From Brachypodium distachyon (lineage: Eukaryota; Streptophyta; Magnoliopsida; Poales; Poaceae): a DNA stretch of 64,000 nt. Position numbers and translations under genes: made by a program. The DNA is taken from assembly GCF_000005505.3 (NCBI RefSeq), contig NC_016135.3, forward strand, positions 12,308,613 through 12,372,612, given 5' to 3'. Below the pieces are notes generated by a model. The model was given only the letters and a program-made list of their open reading frames with translations, did no database searches and was not told where the DNA came from. Position 1 is the stretch's first letter; each line of letters starts with the position of its first letter. Positions 33,952 through 46,827 of this stretch are shown here, piece by piece.

Positions 33952-36900
33952 ATGGCAACTCCAAGAAGCAAAGAAACGGAGTTGAAGATAGATGACAAGA
34001 ATCTGGTATCCAGCGCGGGAAGCAGCGGAGATGGCGGCGATGAAGCTACCCCGCCACAGCCACCTCGGCTTCCGCTGGTACCAGCACCGTCGCCCTCTCA
34101 CGATCCTACGGCGCATTCCACCTCAACGCCCCTGCTTCAGCCGGTACGACAGCCGCCACCTCCCATCGGCAAGGATACGGTGAGTTCCGGCTTCTTGTAG
34201 CTAGTATCTTGGGTGATCTTTTCACCGGAATACCATGTGTTTTGTGCAATTTGGTGCGCCTGGATGTCCTGTATTTCGTTCTCGATCTGTTTCCGAGTCT
34301 TTCTTTTGCCCAGTTCATGGGGGATCGGTGATTTCTTGGCTATAGGATCTGACGGCTGACGCGGGCGGTGGTAGTTTATTATTATTGTTCCTATTTTGTT
34401 GGGTCGGTTCTTTGAATTAGTGCAAGTTGTTTTTTTTTGCGGGGAGAAGTAATTCCATTAATCTGGGGAAAAATTAAAGTCTGAAATTACATAATCCATC
34501 AACTCACTTGGCCCATGCCCAATCCAGCATGAGGTTTTGAACTTTGTTCTCCCCAAGTTCGCAAGCGCGTCACTGACACAGTTTTGAGCTCTGTTGATCT
34601 TGTGCACAGCAGTGCCCCTTTGGGCCAGCAGCCTCTTGATTTCCTTGTTGCGGTGGGCGAAGGCCGACAGGTCTTCACCATCAGCTTGGATGAAACCCAG
34701 AACTTCAGCACAGTCCGTCTCAAGTGTAAACGGTAGGTTTGTTCCTTGGTGAGCAAGGATAGGGCCTTCTTCACATGCTGCAAGCTCAGCATCCAGAGCG
34801 CACGAGCAGAATCGCAGCTCTCTGCACGCAGCAAAGATGATGTGGCCATCAGCGTCCCTCAGAACCATACCAGCGCCTCCGGTGTTATTGGCAGGCGAGA
34901 ACAAGCCATCAACATTTAGCTTCAGGTTGCCTCGATCAGGGGGCTTCCACTTGGGAGCTCGATTCAGCGTGATCGTACCGGCAGCAGAGACTTTTCTCAC
35001 GTTTGCAGAATAGGACATCACCTGTTTCCCTTTCTTCACATCAACCTCATGTAGTTTCTGAAAGAAAAACAAAAATAACAGAGAAGAGGGTGATGTTTTC
35101 TAATTTGTCCAAAATTGTGTTCATTTGCTAGTTTGCTGCTAGTTCTTGGTGGACTGGTTTACGTTAAAAGTAGTGTTGGATTGGGTGTTCTGGATTTCAA
35201 TGCACATTCTTTTTTAGCTTCCTTATTCACTTCATTTGTATTTTTTTATGAATCATGTGTATAAGTGTATTCCAATAAAGAGAGGATGGAGGTCCAGTAC
35301 AAACAACACAAAACCGACCAACTTACACTTCATTTGTATTTTTAACAAAGAATGTTCTGCTATGTTCTAGAATGAAGGATCAGCTAATAAGGATTTGGGC
35401 GCAAGAAAAGCTGATGGGGATTGGGAGATGGAAGACGTGGAAATTGTAGATGATGAGGATTGCGAAGGCGAGAAGGTCACAGACTCATCTGATAGCAAAT
35501 TCTTTTGTACATTGTTCATGAGTGGTCGAAGAAACATCCCACATTATATTTTACGGTTTGACTCGGCACCACTCAACAAGTACGAATATTTCTCACGGCG
35601 GAAAAACTGGAACCAGCTGCTGGATGGCAAGAGAACATACCTGCGACCATGCAAGGGCTGCCCTGTGCTCAAAAAAGTTTTCAGGCGTCCAGATTCTCGT
35701 AAGAAAACATTAGGATGTCAGGTGAGAATATGGCACTGCAGTTTTTGTAAGCTCATCAACTATGAAGTTCATTTGCTCCATAATGCAGTAAATTCTTTTT
35801 ATTTCGCTCATTCTAATTATCTGACTTCTCAAATGATCTATTACTATAGACTATCACAAGATATTCCTTTTTTTTTTACCAGTGACTATCACAAGATATT
35901 TGAGAGGTGCAGCTTCATACATATTCCAATAAACTTGTTCGGCGTCCTAGCCATCCTTCTCTAAGACTAGATTAGATATGTTGAAATTTCCGAACTTATC
36001 CCAATATGTTATCAATCATGCACCTATTTCGAGTGATTTTTACATTAATGCTGAAAAAGGCCTTCCAATTGCAGTTAGTTTCAGAGACAACTATCTGGAA
36101 AATAAATATGCCTCTCCGTAGTAAAATTGTGTTATGTAAGTACCTTCTTTTACTAAATAGATTTTAGACATTATTATGATCAACTACAGTGAAAAGTACT
36201 TTGACGTAGTCATGTTCGAAGAAACATTATTACAAACTGTAACCGGTAGTGAGAGCTTGTCAGTATCAGAAGTTTTGACTTCAATAAGGTTTACTCCAAG
36301 CAAATTTCATGTATCTAATGTGTTTGAACCTTATGGTCTCTGCCTTTTGATACAAAGGTGTTTCCCTACATGAAGGCCCCCAAAATTTTTTGACCCAGAG
36401 AAGTGGATGATTTATGTGTGAAAACTATACAAAATTGTTAGATATACAACTTTTCTGCCTTATGTCTCAGTATTACTTATTCAAATCCATGCTTATGTTT
36501 GATAAATATTGCATATCTCATTCATCATATCTTTTGTGATTGTGGTTCTTGGTATGCTAGAAACCACTGTCAGAATTGGTCCGTGAATCTTCTAATAATC
36601 AGATCATCCAGGATAAGATCAAGGTTTGTTTGCATGAATTTAATTTCACTATAGATGTATTTTTTATTTAGTTTATTGTGCATATCTGAGAGTCATATTT
36701 TACAGATTCTTAGTCAGCATTATTTGCTCTTCCGAAGAACTCGCAAAGATGGCAGCTGTTTTTACAGAGCTTTGTTGTTCTCCTACTTGGTAAATATCTC
36801 ACTTTACTTGTTTCTTTTTTGTTTTGCCTGGAAATTTGATGCCACTATGGTTGTAAACAGGAGAACCTTGGACAAATGCAAGATAGTCTAGCCGAGGTTA

Positions 36901-38689
36901 CTCGTCTAATGGAATGTGTGGAAATGTCAAGAGAGAAATTCTCACGTCTTAAATGGGATAAAGCATACTTCTTAAATCCTGAAGAATACTTGTCAAGTGT
37001 TGTTTCTGTAAGTATTCAACTACTTACAAAAGCATAAATTTGTTACACATTATCTCTTTATCCCGTATTATCCTTATTGTTTATTTCTGCCAATCTACTG
37101 AAAAAGGATTATTTTGTACACCTTCCCTTGTGTTACCTGAATTGTTCAATGATCATTGAGTATATCGTGTATCTGTTTCGAAAATAGACTGAGCTCATGC
37201 TGTCTCATCAGATATTTTTCGAAAATAAACAACAGTACCATCAACATCACTATTCATCATCCCCTAAAAACTAACAGAGTCAATAGCGTTGTAAAGAAAA
37301 TAATAATTAGATGATATGATGCAGAGTACAGGATGAATCCAAACTAAGAGGTCCTCGGTAATAACACATGTCTAGGATATTTCATCCTTTTGTGTTGTTT
37401 TCTGTTTTGTCTGAACTTTTCACTTTCTGTTTTGCTTAGTTCTCCATAATTGTTTGCTTTCATTTTGTTAAAGCATGGGAACTATCTAACAGCGCCAAAT
37501 GTTGGTTGCTAAGACTATAGTCACTGCAAAAAGCGAAAATAGTGAGCAGTATGCATGTCGGCATTATGTTTTCCTGAGCTTTTGTTATGTTGTTTTCACA
37601 ACTACTGAGGTGGTGTTGGGTGTCGTTGGGGTCTGGGGGGAGGGGGTGGTGTCTCTCTCTAGTTCATGAGATAGTTTAGATAATATGCATAACCAAATGT
37701 CTTCACATTTCTTTCAGGAGTTCTATCATTTGGTTAACTCGGTCGCAAATGGGTATGTTTAGTTTTTAACTTAACTGTTTCTTAAGATTCTTAGTGAAGT
37801 CTTGAAAATATGTTTAAGATACTCATATTTGCATCTTGGTTTACACCAGAGTTCTTTTATCATTTTTAGCCTGAGTTCTGACAAGCTGTACGAGAGAAGT
37901 CTAGAGGAGATGACGACATTGAGGAGTAAGGACAACCCTCGTTTGGATGAGTTGTTTGTCTATTTTTTTCTGTATATAACACATTGTTTTTGTAGTTCTT
38001 TCTTTCCTTAGGTTGCTGACAGAGATTGAGATACGTACACAAGAGGTCTACAGGTCATTATTTATCTCTGAAGGAATGAATGTCATCCAGGTTGACTTTC
38101 TGTCCCGCTCATACTGTCTTCTCAGATATCATTCTTGATGTACGACTAATGTTTTACTCTGTCATCTTTGTCTTTGAATTAAATTATATTAACAATGTTC
38201 TTGTGTGCAAACCTTTTTCTCTGGATAAACATGTGAACTCTAGAAGTCATTTTTCTGTGACTTATGATATAAAGACTACAAATTCTAAGTTTATCATTTA
38301 CAGATCACACTCACTATTCCTCATATATGTTTCTTCTGTAACAGTTCTGTTTGGAAGAGGTGCGTCCCCTGGATGCTGAAGCCTTACTTATACAAATGAG
38401 GGCTCTAACACGTGCACTTGGTGTCCCGTTGCGTGTGGAAGTTGTGGACAAAAGTTTGGTGGCTCAAGCTGTGCAAGTAAAGCACCTTGATTTCTTCCCT
38501 CCGTCAGAATCAGGGAAGGGGCCTCACCATTTAACTGAAAGCTATCATTCATCAGGCACGGCTCCCAAAATTCTGGAGCGAGGAAGAAACGATAACTTGT
38601 TATCATCTGATGGCACACCCTTGCTGACCTTGCTGAGAAGGCGTGGCCGCTGTGACATTCTTTATCCCCAAGTGAACAAACTATGCTAG
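33952..38689 (+). CDS. Otubain-like (peptidase C65, OTU) protein, copy 2
   Basis: Nine exons parallel to copy 1: 33952-34179, 35371-35721, 36561-36623, 36706-36789, 36861-37007, 37718-37752, 37870-37925, 37996-38090 and 38345-38689, predicting 467 aa with all splice sites GT-AG. Exon 2 carries the acidic stretch and the unrecognised conserved block. Asp229 and Cys232 of the triad are present in RKDGSCFYRALLFSYL. The His position is Arg455 (CGC against CAC in copy 3), so hydrolase activity is unlikely. Exon 8 has one extra codon relative to copies 1 and 3. Intron 1 hosts an antisense LINE 3' end. The gene looks transcribable and free of stops. It may act as an inactive otubain or be under relaxed selection. 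Confidence 0.78.
34430..35055 (-). mobile_element. LINE 3' fragment with intact RNase H frame, antisense in OTU2 intron 1
   Basis: Absent from intron 1 of copies 1 and 3. It begins on the plus strand with a T-run (34,430-34,438), the reversed poly(A) tail. The minus-strand frame ending at 34,458 encodes an RVT_3-type RNase H with all four acidic residues in context: NVDGLFS, LDAELAACEE, ETDCAEV and CVSDALANLG. The frame opens at 35,072 just inside host intron sequence, with no reverse transcriptase upstream, so it is a 5'-truncated LINE. About 35 bp of host intron appear to have been replaced at the insertion point. Confidence 0.75.
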
Positions 38690-39214
38690 TATGCTCAATT
38701 GGCGAAACTTCCTCCATGGAAATATACTGATAGTCCTATACAGTATGTAGGGTTATTTTTGCATCTGCTCACAAACTAGCAAAATATTAAGGTTTCTTGA
38801 TTTTCTAGAAGATGACGATGTTATGGATTTTAAGGACTAGCAAAATATTAGGTTTGTTCCTACAGATGTTGTTCTTCCTACTTAACGAGGGACCAATTAA
38901 AGCTGAAGGTTTGCTACATGGTTTTTTGTTCCTACTGATGTTGTTGTTAGTTAGTTCTGTATTGGGAGGGAAGCTATACAGATGTGATGAGAAACTATGC
39001 AGAATTATTGGGTTGTTCTTTTATCAACTGAAGCCCCTCCTTAGAGTTGAGATCATTCGACTTGAAGGATACTCTTCTTTGCAAGATTTACAGCATGCTG
39101 ATAGTAATTACCCTTTTGGAAAAAGCATTCAAATTGACTGGGTACAGACTGATGCCGGCTGCAGTGTGCAGATTGATTATGCTGGAGTTAAAATTGGAGT
39201 CTAGTTGATACAGT

Positions 39215-41460
39215 ATTTTGGATACTAGATCACCGTCGATGTGCAGGTTCATTTTGGCACCGTTGGCGTTGTGGCTCGGGGCCGTAGGAGTGGTGTTTTG
39301 CCAGGATGCTCAGGTGTTGAGGAGGCTGGGCTTCAAGCATCGCCTACTTAAATAGCCTTCGATCTTGGTATTTACATTCACATGTCTATTATACTTTAGA
39401 CTGACTGACTGTCTGTACGTGCAAAGAATAATGTCGTCTTCTATGTTGAATATTTCCGCTTATACTGATCTAAAGAATGAAGCGGTGGGGGACCTTAAAG
39501 ACGTCAACATGGTTAAAATCAATCTAGTTCAAATTTGGTGGAGCATGGGGTGGGTAAGTATTGTAAAGGTGTTATGAGTTGGGGTGAGTTAAATGGCAAG
39601 AATTCCTTGGAACTAGTTGAAACTTAGTGCGAGAATGTTGTGTAAGAGGGTTTACAAAAAATCAGAAACAATATTAAATTGAACCCGGATATATCCACAA
39701 AGTTTAAACTGCAATCAACATAAGCTCTTACTACGACTTCATTTACGGTACCCTGAAATTACTATGATGCGTTAGTTTCTCTTGATCCAGCGGTCAATCT
39801 GATTTGTCAGTCCACACTAGCTTTACAGATTACTAACTATAAAACTCACGAAATACCTTGATCAAAAGGGCAAAATCGTAATGAACACAACCCTATTATT
39901 TTTCCTCAGGGTGGAATTTTGGTTATTTTCTCGTAGTCTCGGAACAGGGAAACCATTCAACATGTAGGAGTTGTTTTTATCCGTGACCTAACCCTGTTAT
40001 TGCTCGTGGCGGCCGGATTCCCTGCCTCGCAGCCACTGTGGAGGAGACGGGACGAGCGGCGTGATTACCCACCACTCGACGGCGACTCCACACCGGCATG
40101 GCTTCATCGGCGGCGGTGGCAGCATGACCTGGAGTTGTGGAGGAGATGGGTGTAGCCGCCAGATTTTGGCTTCATCTGTGGCATCCATCTGCGGTGCTGA
40201 CGGCGGTGCGTAAGGTAGGAATCGGTGGCCATTGTGGCGCTTCCTTAGATGGAGGCGGATCCCTCGCTGACATAGTGTGGAGTTACAGGAGATTAGCATC
40301 ACATTTCTTGCTAGTGCTTACCATGTTGAGTAAAATGGACCTGCACTCCTAATATTATTGAGAAAGTGTCAAGTTGGTTTGAAAAGTTACTAAACTGTAT
40401 ATTTGGGTTCTAATGTTTTATTAAGTTGAGCACGTCAGGTCATAAGGTGGCTTGGGAGCATGTGACCGGCCCACGTGGCCCACGTGGCACGCTGATCCAA
40501 GACACGTCGGCATGGCGCTTTGGCAGAAGAGATCCCGCTGTTGGTACTTAAGGAAAATGGTAGGTAGCCTCTTGCAAAAGCCATACCCCTCCACTGTTCA
40601 CTCCTTTCACCCTCCTCCCTTCACCCCCTTTTCTCTCCTTCCTCCCCAGTTCTCGTTCTTGTCGCAGGGCATCTCCTCTTTGTGTTGTTCTGTTGCCACC
40701 ACGGCAACCTGAACCGGTAACCCTTCCCCTGTGTGAATTGCTTTGTGCTGCACTTGGAGGAAGGTTTTGCGGTTGGTCTCTGGATCGGAGCAGGATCACC
40801 AGGGCTGCGGTGTGCAAGGGCCATCCCTGACGAGAGCGATTTCCCGCTGCTATCGGCAGACTCTCCTCGTCGGTGCGTCACCTCTTCCATCGCGGGTCGT
40901 CGAACCGCCGTCGGAGGGGATCAGATGAGTTGAACCGCAAAGGAGTAAGTACTGGCCATATTCTCATATGCAGATAAATAGCCTAAGTTTTCCCAAAGCC
41001 CACTCGACCCACTTGACACTTGGTAAACTTGGTGTTGTTTTGAGGTTGTAGTGGGGCAAGTAAAAATAGGGGGGGGGGGTCTTCCACACCCGGGCGGGTC
41101 ATAGGTATGGTAAAAATGAGTACCCGACGACGAGTTCTGGTTGTGGTTAGGGTCGGGTGGACGGATCCCTGGTGTGGTTGAGCTCGCCCCGTGCACGACC
41201 TGGCCGAGTGCCATCCGTAGCGCCAACAAGCCACTACGTACCGAGAATGCGGACAGTGGCGGCAAGCAAACCCTGTCAGTCATCATAGAAACTACAACAC
41301 ATAGAGTCTTTTAGGCGTCATCTGGCAAACCATATCTTTCTTTCCCACACAGTCTATTATTCAGCTCTGGATGTGTATGATCGATCAATTATCCCTCTCC
41401 TCTTTAATTAGCCTACCACTTGGATTTTATCCTTGAGGAAATATGAGATGTTGGCTCACC
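39215..41460. other. Spacer between OTU2 and OTU3 without an F-box gene
   Basis: At the place where units 1 and 4 carry an F-box copy there is unrelated sequence. A GC-rich patch (40,000-40,260) and a patch with pyrimidine-rich then coding-like composition (40,560-40,940) hold only short open frames. A G9 run sits at about 41,071-41,080. I could not define transposon ends, although the stretch at 40,365-40,445 resembles a MULE terminus in composition. Confidence 0.4.
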
Positions 41461-41464
41461 GCAT

Positions 41465-41775
41465 TAGAGTAAGAATAATAGTGGGCTATAAGCTGGCTAC
41501 AAGAATTAAAATACCATGATGGTGCTTAGTTGGAGGAAAGAGAAGAGGAGAGAGAAGAGAAATGGGTTGTTAACTATATTAGCCAGCTGCAACACGTGCT
41601 TTTAGTCATCCCGTGAGACTGTAATGTGGGCCTGCTATTAATAAAGTAGTGTTTCTTATAACCAACTTATTATACATACTAACTATTATAGTTAAAGATG
41701 ACATGGCAAAACTTACAGCCAGCAACAGCTAGCAGCAGGTTATAGCTATTAATCTTGCTGTTAGGAGATGCTTTA
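41465..41775. mobile_element. MITE-like repeat upstream of OTU3
   Basis: The left part AAGAATAATAGTGGGCTATA and the right part read inward, CAGCAAGATTAATAGCTATA, form imperfect TIRs. The interior (GGTTGTTAACTA, TATTAATAAAG, GACATGGCAAAAC) matches the insert at 32,020-32,213. No TSD was fixed. Confidence 0.55.
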
Positions 41776-41825
41776 GAAAACACTGTTTTTTTATACTCCG
41801 ACCCTTGACGGCACCTTCAAATTAC

Positions 41826-41834
41826 CTATATATT
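41826..41834 (+). promoter_or_regulatory. TATA box of OTU copy 3
   Basis: CTATATATT lies 109 bp before the ATG, homologous in position to that of copy 1. Confidence 0.55.
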
Positions 41835-41934
41835 GATGTACCATTACGGTCCCTGAAGAAGCAATACTTCAATTTCACACAAGCTGAGGGAGAACTAGGA
41901 AAGCTAGGGTTTCCCGGAGGCCGGAGGGGTAGAA

Positions 41935-44900
41935 ATGGCAACTCCAGGAAGCAAAGTAACGGGGTCGAAGATAGATGACAAGAATCTGGTATCCAGCGCG
42001 GGAAGCAGCGGAGACGGCGGCGATGAAGCTACTCCGCCAACACCACCTTGGCTTCCGCTGGTACCTGCACCGTCGCCCTCTCATCCTTTGGAGCAGCCCA
42101 CCTCAACGCCCCCGCTTCAGCCGGTACGACAGCGGCCGCCTCCCGCCGGCAAGGATACGTTGAGTTCCGGCTTCTTGTAGCTAGTATCTTGGGTGATGAT
42201 TTCTCGGCGATCTTTTCACCGGAATCCCATTCGTTTTGTGCAATTTGGTGCGCCTGGATGTTTTGTATTTCGTTCTCGATCTGTTTTCGAGTCTTTCTTT
42301 TGCCAAGTTTATGGGGGATCGGTGCTTTCTTGTCTATAGGATCTGACGGCTGACGCAGTGTAGTTTATGATTATTACTATTTTCTTGGCTCAGTTCTTTG
42401 AATTAGTGGAAGTTGTTTGCATACTCGGGGCCCGGTGTGCAAGTTCTTCATACCTCGTGTAGTTCTGAAAGAACAAAAAAAAAAATAGCAGAGAAGACTG
42501 AAGAAGGTGGAAGTTGTTTGTCCAAAATTGTGTTCCTTTGATAGTTTGCTGCTAGTTCTTGGTCCAATCGTGTGACTTAGTAACCTATGTTGGATATCAT
42601 CGAAAGAGAAGGATGTTTCGTCATAGTATTGGAGCAGTGGGTGTTATGTTTCATTCCACATTCGTTTTTAGTTTCATTATTCACTTCATTGATTTTTTTT
42701 TGTATGAGCCATGTGTACAAGTGTATTCCAATAAAGAGAGAAAGGAGGTCCAGTACAAACAATACAAAAGTGACCAACTTACACTTCATTTGTATTTTTA
42801 ACAAAGAATTTTCTGCAATGTTCTAGAATGAAGGATCAGATAATAAGGATTTGGGGGGAAGAAAAGATGATGGTGATTGTGATTGGGAGATGGAAGATGT
42901 GGAAATTGTAGATGATGAGGATCGAGAAGGCGAGAAGGTCACAGCCTCATCCGATAGCAAATTCTTCTGTACATTGTTCATGAGTGGTGGAAGAAACATC
43001 CCACATTATATTTTTCGGTATGACTCGGCGCCACTCAACAAGCACGAATATTTCTCACTGCGGAAAAACTGGAACCAGCTGCTGGATGGCAAGAGAACAT
43101 ACCTCCGACCATGCAGGGACCGCCCTGTGCTAAAAAATGTTTTCAGGCATCCAGATGCTCCTAAAAAAACATTAGGATGTCAGGTGAGAATATGGCACTG
43201 CAGTTTTTGTTAGCTCATCAACCATGAAGCAATGTAGTAAATTCTTTTTCTTTCCGTCAATCTAAATATCTGACCTCTCAAATGATCTATTCTATCACAC
43301 GATATTGTTTTTGTTTGGCCAGTGATTGTCGCAAGATATTTGTGAGTTGCAGCTTCATAGATATTCCAATAAGCTTGTTCAGTGTCCTAGCCATCCTTCT
43401 CTTAAACTAACTTAGCTCTGTTGAATTTCCCAGCTTATCCCAGTACGTTATCAATCATGCACACCTACTTTGCGTGATTTTTACATTTATGCTGAAAATG
43501 GTTCCAATTGCAGTTAGTTTGAAAGATAACTGTCTGGAAAATAAAATTCCTCTCCTTAGCAAAATCGTTTGATGTAATCACCTCCTTTTAATAAATAGTT
43601 TTTAAAACATTACTATGATTAATTACAGTAAAAAGTACTTTCATAGTGAGGACATTACAAACTGTAACCGATACCAAGTGCTTGTCAGTAGCAGAAGTTT
43701 TGACAATAAGGTTTACTCCAAGCAAATTTCATCTATCTAATGTTTTTGCACCTTATGATCTTTACCTTTTGATACGAAGGTGTTTTCCCCCATGAAGGCC
43801 CCCCAATTTTTTCGACACACAGAAGTAGATGGTTTGTGTGTGAAAACTATTCAAGTTTGTTAGATGTACAACTTTTATGATTCTTTTCTCAGTATTACTT
43901 ATTCAAATCTGAAATATCATTCATCATATTTTTGTGATTCTGGTTCTTGGTTTGGTAGAAACCACTATTGGAATTGGTTCATGAATCTCCTAATGAGTAC
44001 ATCATTGCGGAGAAGATCAAGGTTTGTTTGCATGAATTTAATTTCACTTTAGAAGCATTGTTATTATTTAGTTTACCGTGCAGATCTGAGAATCATATTT
44101 TACAGATTCTCAGTCAGCATTATGTGCTCTTCCGAAGAACTCGCAGGGATGGCAGCTGTTTTTACAGAGCTTTGTTGTTCTCCTACTTGGTAAATATCTC
44201 ACTTTAGTTGTTTCTTTTTCTTGTTTTGTCTGGAAATGTGATACCACTATGACTGTAAACAGGAGAACCTTGGACAAATGCAAGATAGTCTAGCCGAGGT
44301 TACTCGTCTAATGGAATGTGTGGAAATGTCTAGAGAGAAATTCTCTCGTCTTAAATGGGATAAAGCATACTTCTTAAATCCTCAAGAATACTTGTCAAGT
44401 GTTGTTTCTGTAAGTATTCTGGTACTTACAAAAGCATAAGTTTGTTACGCTTTATCTCTTTATCCCATTTAAGGAATTATCCTTATTGTTTATTTCTGCC
44501 AATCTACTGAAAAAGGATTATTTTGGACACCTTCCCTTGTGACACCTGAATTGTTTAATGCTCATAGAGTATATGATATATCTCTCTCCAAAGTAGACTG
44601 CGCTCATGCTGCATCATCAGATATTTTTCGAAAATAAACAATCCCCTAAAAACTAAGAGCGAACTGTGCCTTAAAGAAAATAATAAGTAGATGCTATGAT
44701 GCAGAGTACATGTTCGATCCAAATGAAGAGACCATCAGTAATAATACGTGTGTATGATAGTTCATCCTTTTACATTTGTCTAAGCTTTTCACTTTCTGAT
44801 GTTTTCTTTAGTTCTTGATAATCGTTTGCATTCATTTTGTTACAGCATGGACACTATCTAATAGCGCCAAGTGTTGGTTGCTAAAACTATATTCACTGCA

Positions 44901-45939
44901 AATGCGAAAATAATACAGCAGTATGCATCTCAGCATGATGTTTTTGTCAGCTTATGTTAATGGTGTTCATGTCTTCACATTTCTTTCAGGAGTTCTATCA
45001 TTTGATCAACTCAGTTGCAAATGGGTACGTGTAGTTTTTAAGATTCTTAGGAAGGTCTTGAAAATATATTTAAGATACTCTGAGTTGCATCTTGGTTTAA
45101 CCTGAGTTCCTTTCTCGTTTTTAGCCTGAGTTCTGACCAGCTGTACGAGAAAAGCCTGGAGGAGATTATGTCATTGAGGAGTAAGGACAATCCTTCTTGG
45201 GATGAGTTGTTTGTCTATTTGTTCAGTATATGATATATTGTTTCGGTCAGTTCTTTCTTTCCTTAGGTTGCTGACAGAGATTGAGATGCGTACACAAGAG
45301 GTCTACAAGTCATTTATCCCTGAAGAAATGAATGTCCTCCAGGTTGAGTTTCTGCCACCCCGGTACTATCCTCTCAGATATCATTCTTGATATACGACTA
45401 ATGGTTTACTATGTCCTCTTTGTCTTTGAAAAATTATACTCCGTATTAGCAATGTTGTTGGTGTACATTTTTCTCTTCATAAACATATAAACTCGAGAAG
45501 TCATTTCTCTGTGACTTATGATATTTAACACAGCCAATACTAAGTTTCCATTTACAGATTATACTCACTATTCCACATATGTTTTTTATAACAGTTCTGT
45601 TTGGAAGAGGTGCGTCCCCTCGATGCTGAAGCCTTGGTTATACAAATGAGGGCTCTAACACGTGCACTTGGTATCCCATTGCGTCTGGAAGTTGTTGACA
45701 AAAATTTGTTGGGTCGAGCTGTGCAAGTAAAGTGCTTAGATTTCTTCCATCTGTCAGAATCAGGGAAGGGGCCTCTCCAATTAACTGAAAGCTACCATTC
45801 CTCGAGCACAGTTCGTAAACCACTGGAGCGAGGAGGAAGTGACGGCTTGTTATCATCTGATGGCACGCCCTTGCTGACCTTGCTGAGAAGGCGTGGCCAC
45901 TGTGACATTCTTTACCCCCAAGTGAACAAACATTGCTAG
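41935..45939 (+). pseudogene. Otubain-like (peptidase C65, OTU) gene, copy 3: full triad but broken intron-1 donor
   Basis: Nine exons homologous to the other copies: 41935-42159, 42827-43183, 43959-44021, 44106-44189, 44263-44409, 44990-45024, 45125-45180, 45251-45342 and 45595-45939, which would give 467 aa. This is the only copy with Asp230, Cys233 and His455 together (DGSC and GHCDILYP). However, the first base of intron 1 is T instead of the G of copies 1 and 2 (ACG|TTGAGT against ACG|GTGAGT at 42,160). The two nearby GT alternatives (42,159 and 42,164) both lead to early stops in exon 2, and read-through stops at 42,178-42,180. Translation from the in-frame ATG at 42,890 would give about 371 aa with the conserved block and the whole OTU domain. 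I mark it as a pseudogene, but a shortened active enzyme is possible. Confidence 0.75.
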
Positions 45940-46827
45940 GATGCTCAATTGGTCAAACTCCCTGGATGATGACATGGAAATATACTGATAGTCCTATACG
46001 TAGGGTTATTTTTGCATCTGCTCACAAGCTAGCAAAAGATAGAGTTTGCTTGACTCTCTAAAATATGATGTTACTGAATTTAAGGAGAAGTCTTAACTAG
46101 GGAAATTTTAGCTGAAGTTTTGCTCCTTGGTTCTTTGGTTCCTTTTTTTTACGAACAATGGTTTTGTTGTTCCTACTGATGCTGTTCTTAGTTACGGAGT
46201 ACTTCTGTATCGGAGGGAAGCTACAGAACTTGTGCAGAATTATTTGGTTGTTCCTTTATCACCTGAAGGCTCGCCTTGGAGTTGAGATGGATCATAAGAG
46301 GCCTCAAAAAAAAAAAAAGAGATCGATCATACGACTTGAAGGATACTGTTCATTGCAAAAATTACAGCATGAAGGATTCTGAAAGTAATTGCCCTTTTGG
46401 AATGAACATTGTAATTTCTCTGGGTGCAGATTAATGCGAGCTGCAGTGTGCAAATTTATTATGCTGGAGTTATTATTAGTTCAACGGCGACGCTTTCCTT
46501 GATGTTCAGGCTCATTTTGGCACCATTGTCATTTTGCCAGCATGCTACGGTGTTGAGGAAGCTTAGTATCAAGCGTGCTTAAATGGCCATCGTCTTGGTG
46601 TACATTTACATGCGTATTATCTTTGAGACTGACTGTTTGTACTGTAAAGAATAATGTCGTCTTCTATGTTGGGCATGCTCGCTTATGCTGCTCTAAAGAA
46701 GGAAGCATTGGCGGTGATGAGAGACTTTCAAGACGTCAAGATAGTTCAAGTCGATCGAGTTGTAAATTCAATGGAGCATGGGCCATGGGGTGGCTAAGTT
46801 TTGTAAGGACATGAGCAACAGGGGTGG

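Noticed and set aside
40365..41330. Possible third MULE between OTU2 and OTU3
   Set aside because: The left side looks MULE-like, but I found no matching inverted repeat on the right and no 9-bp duplication.
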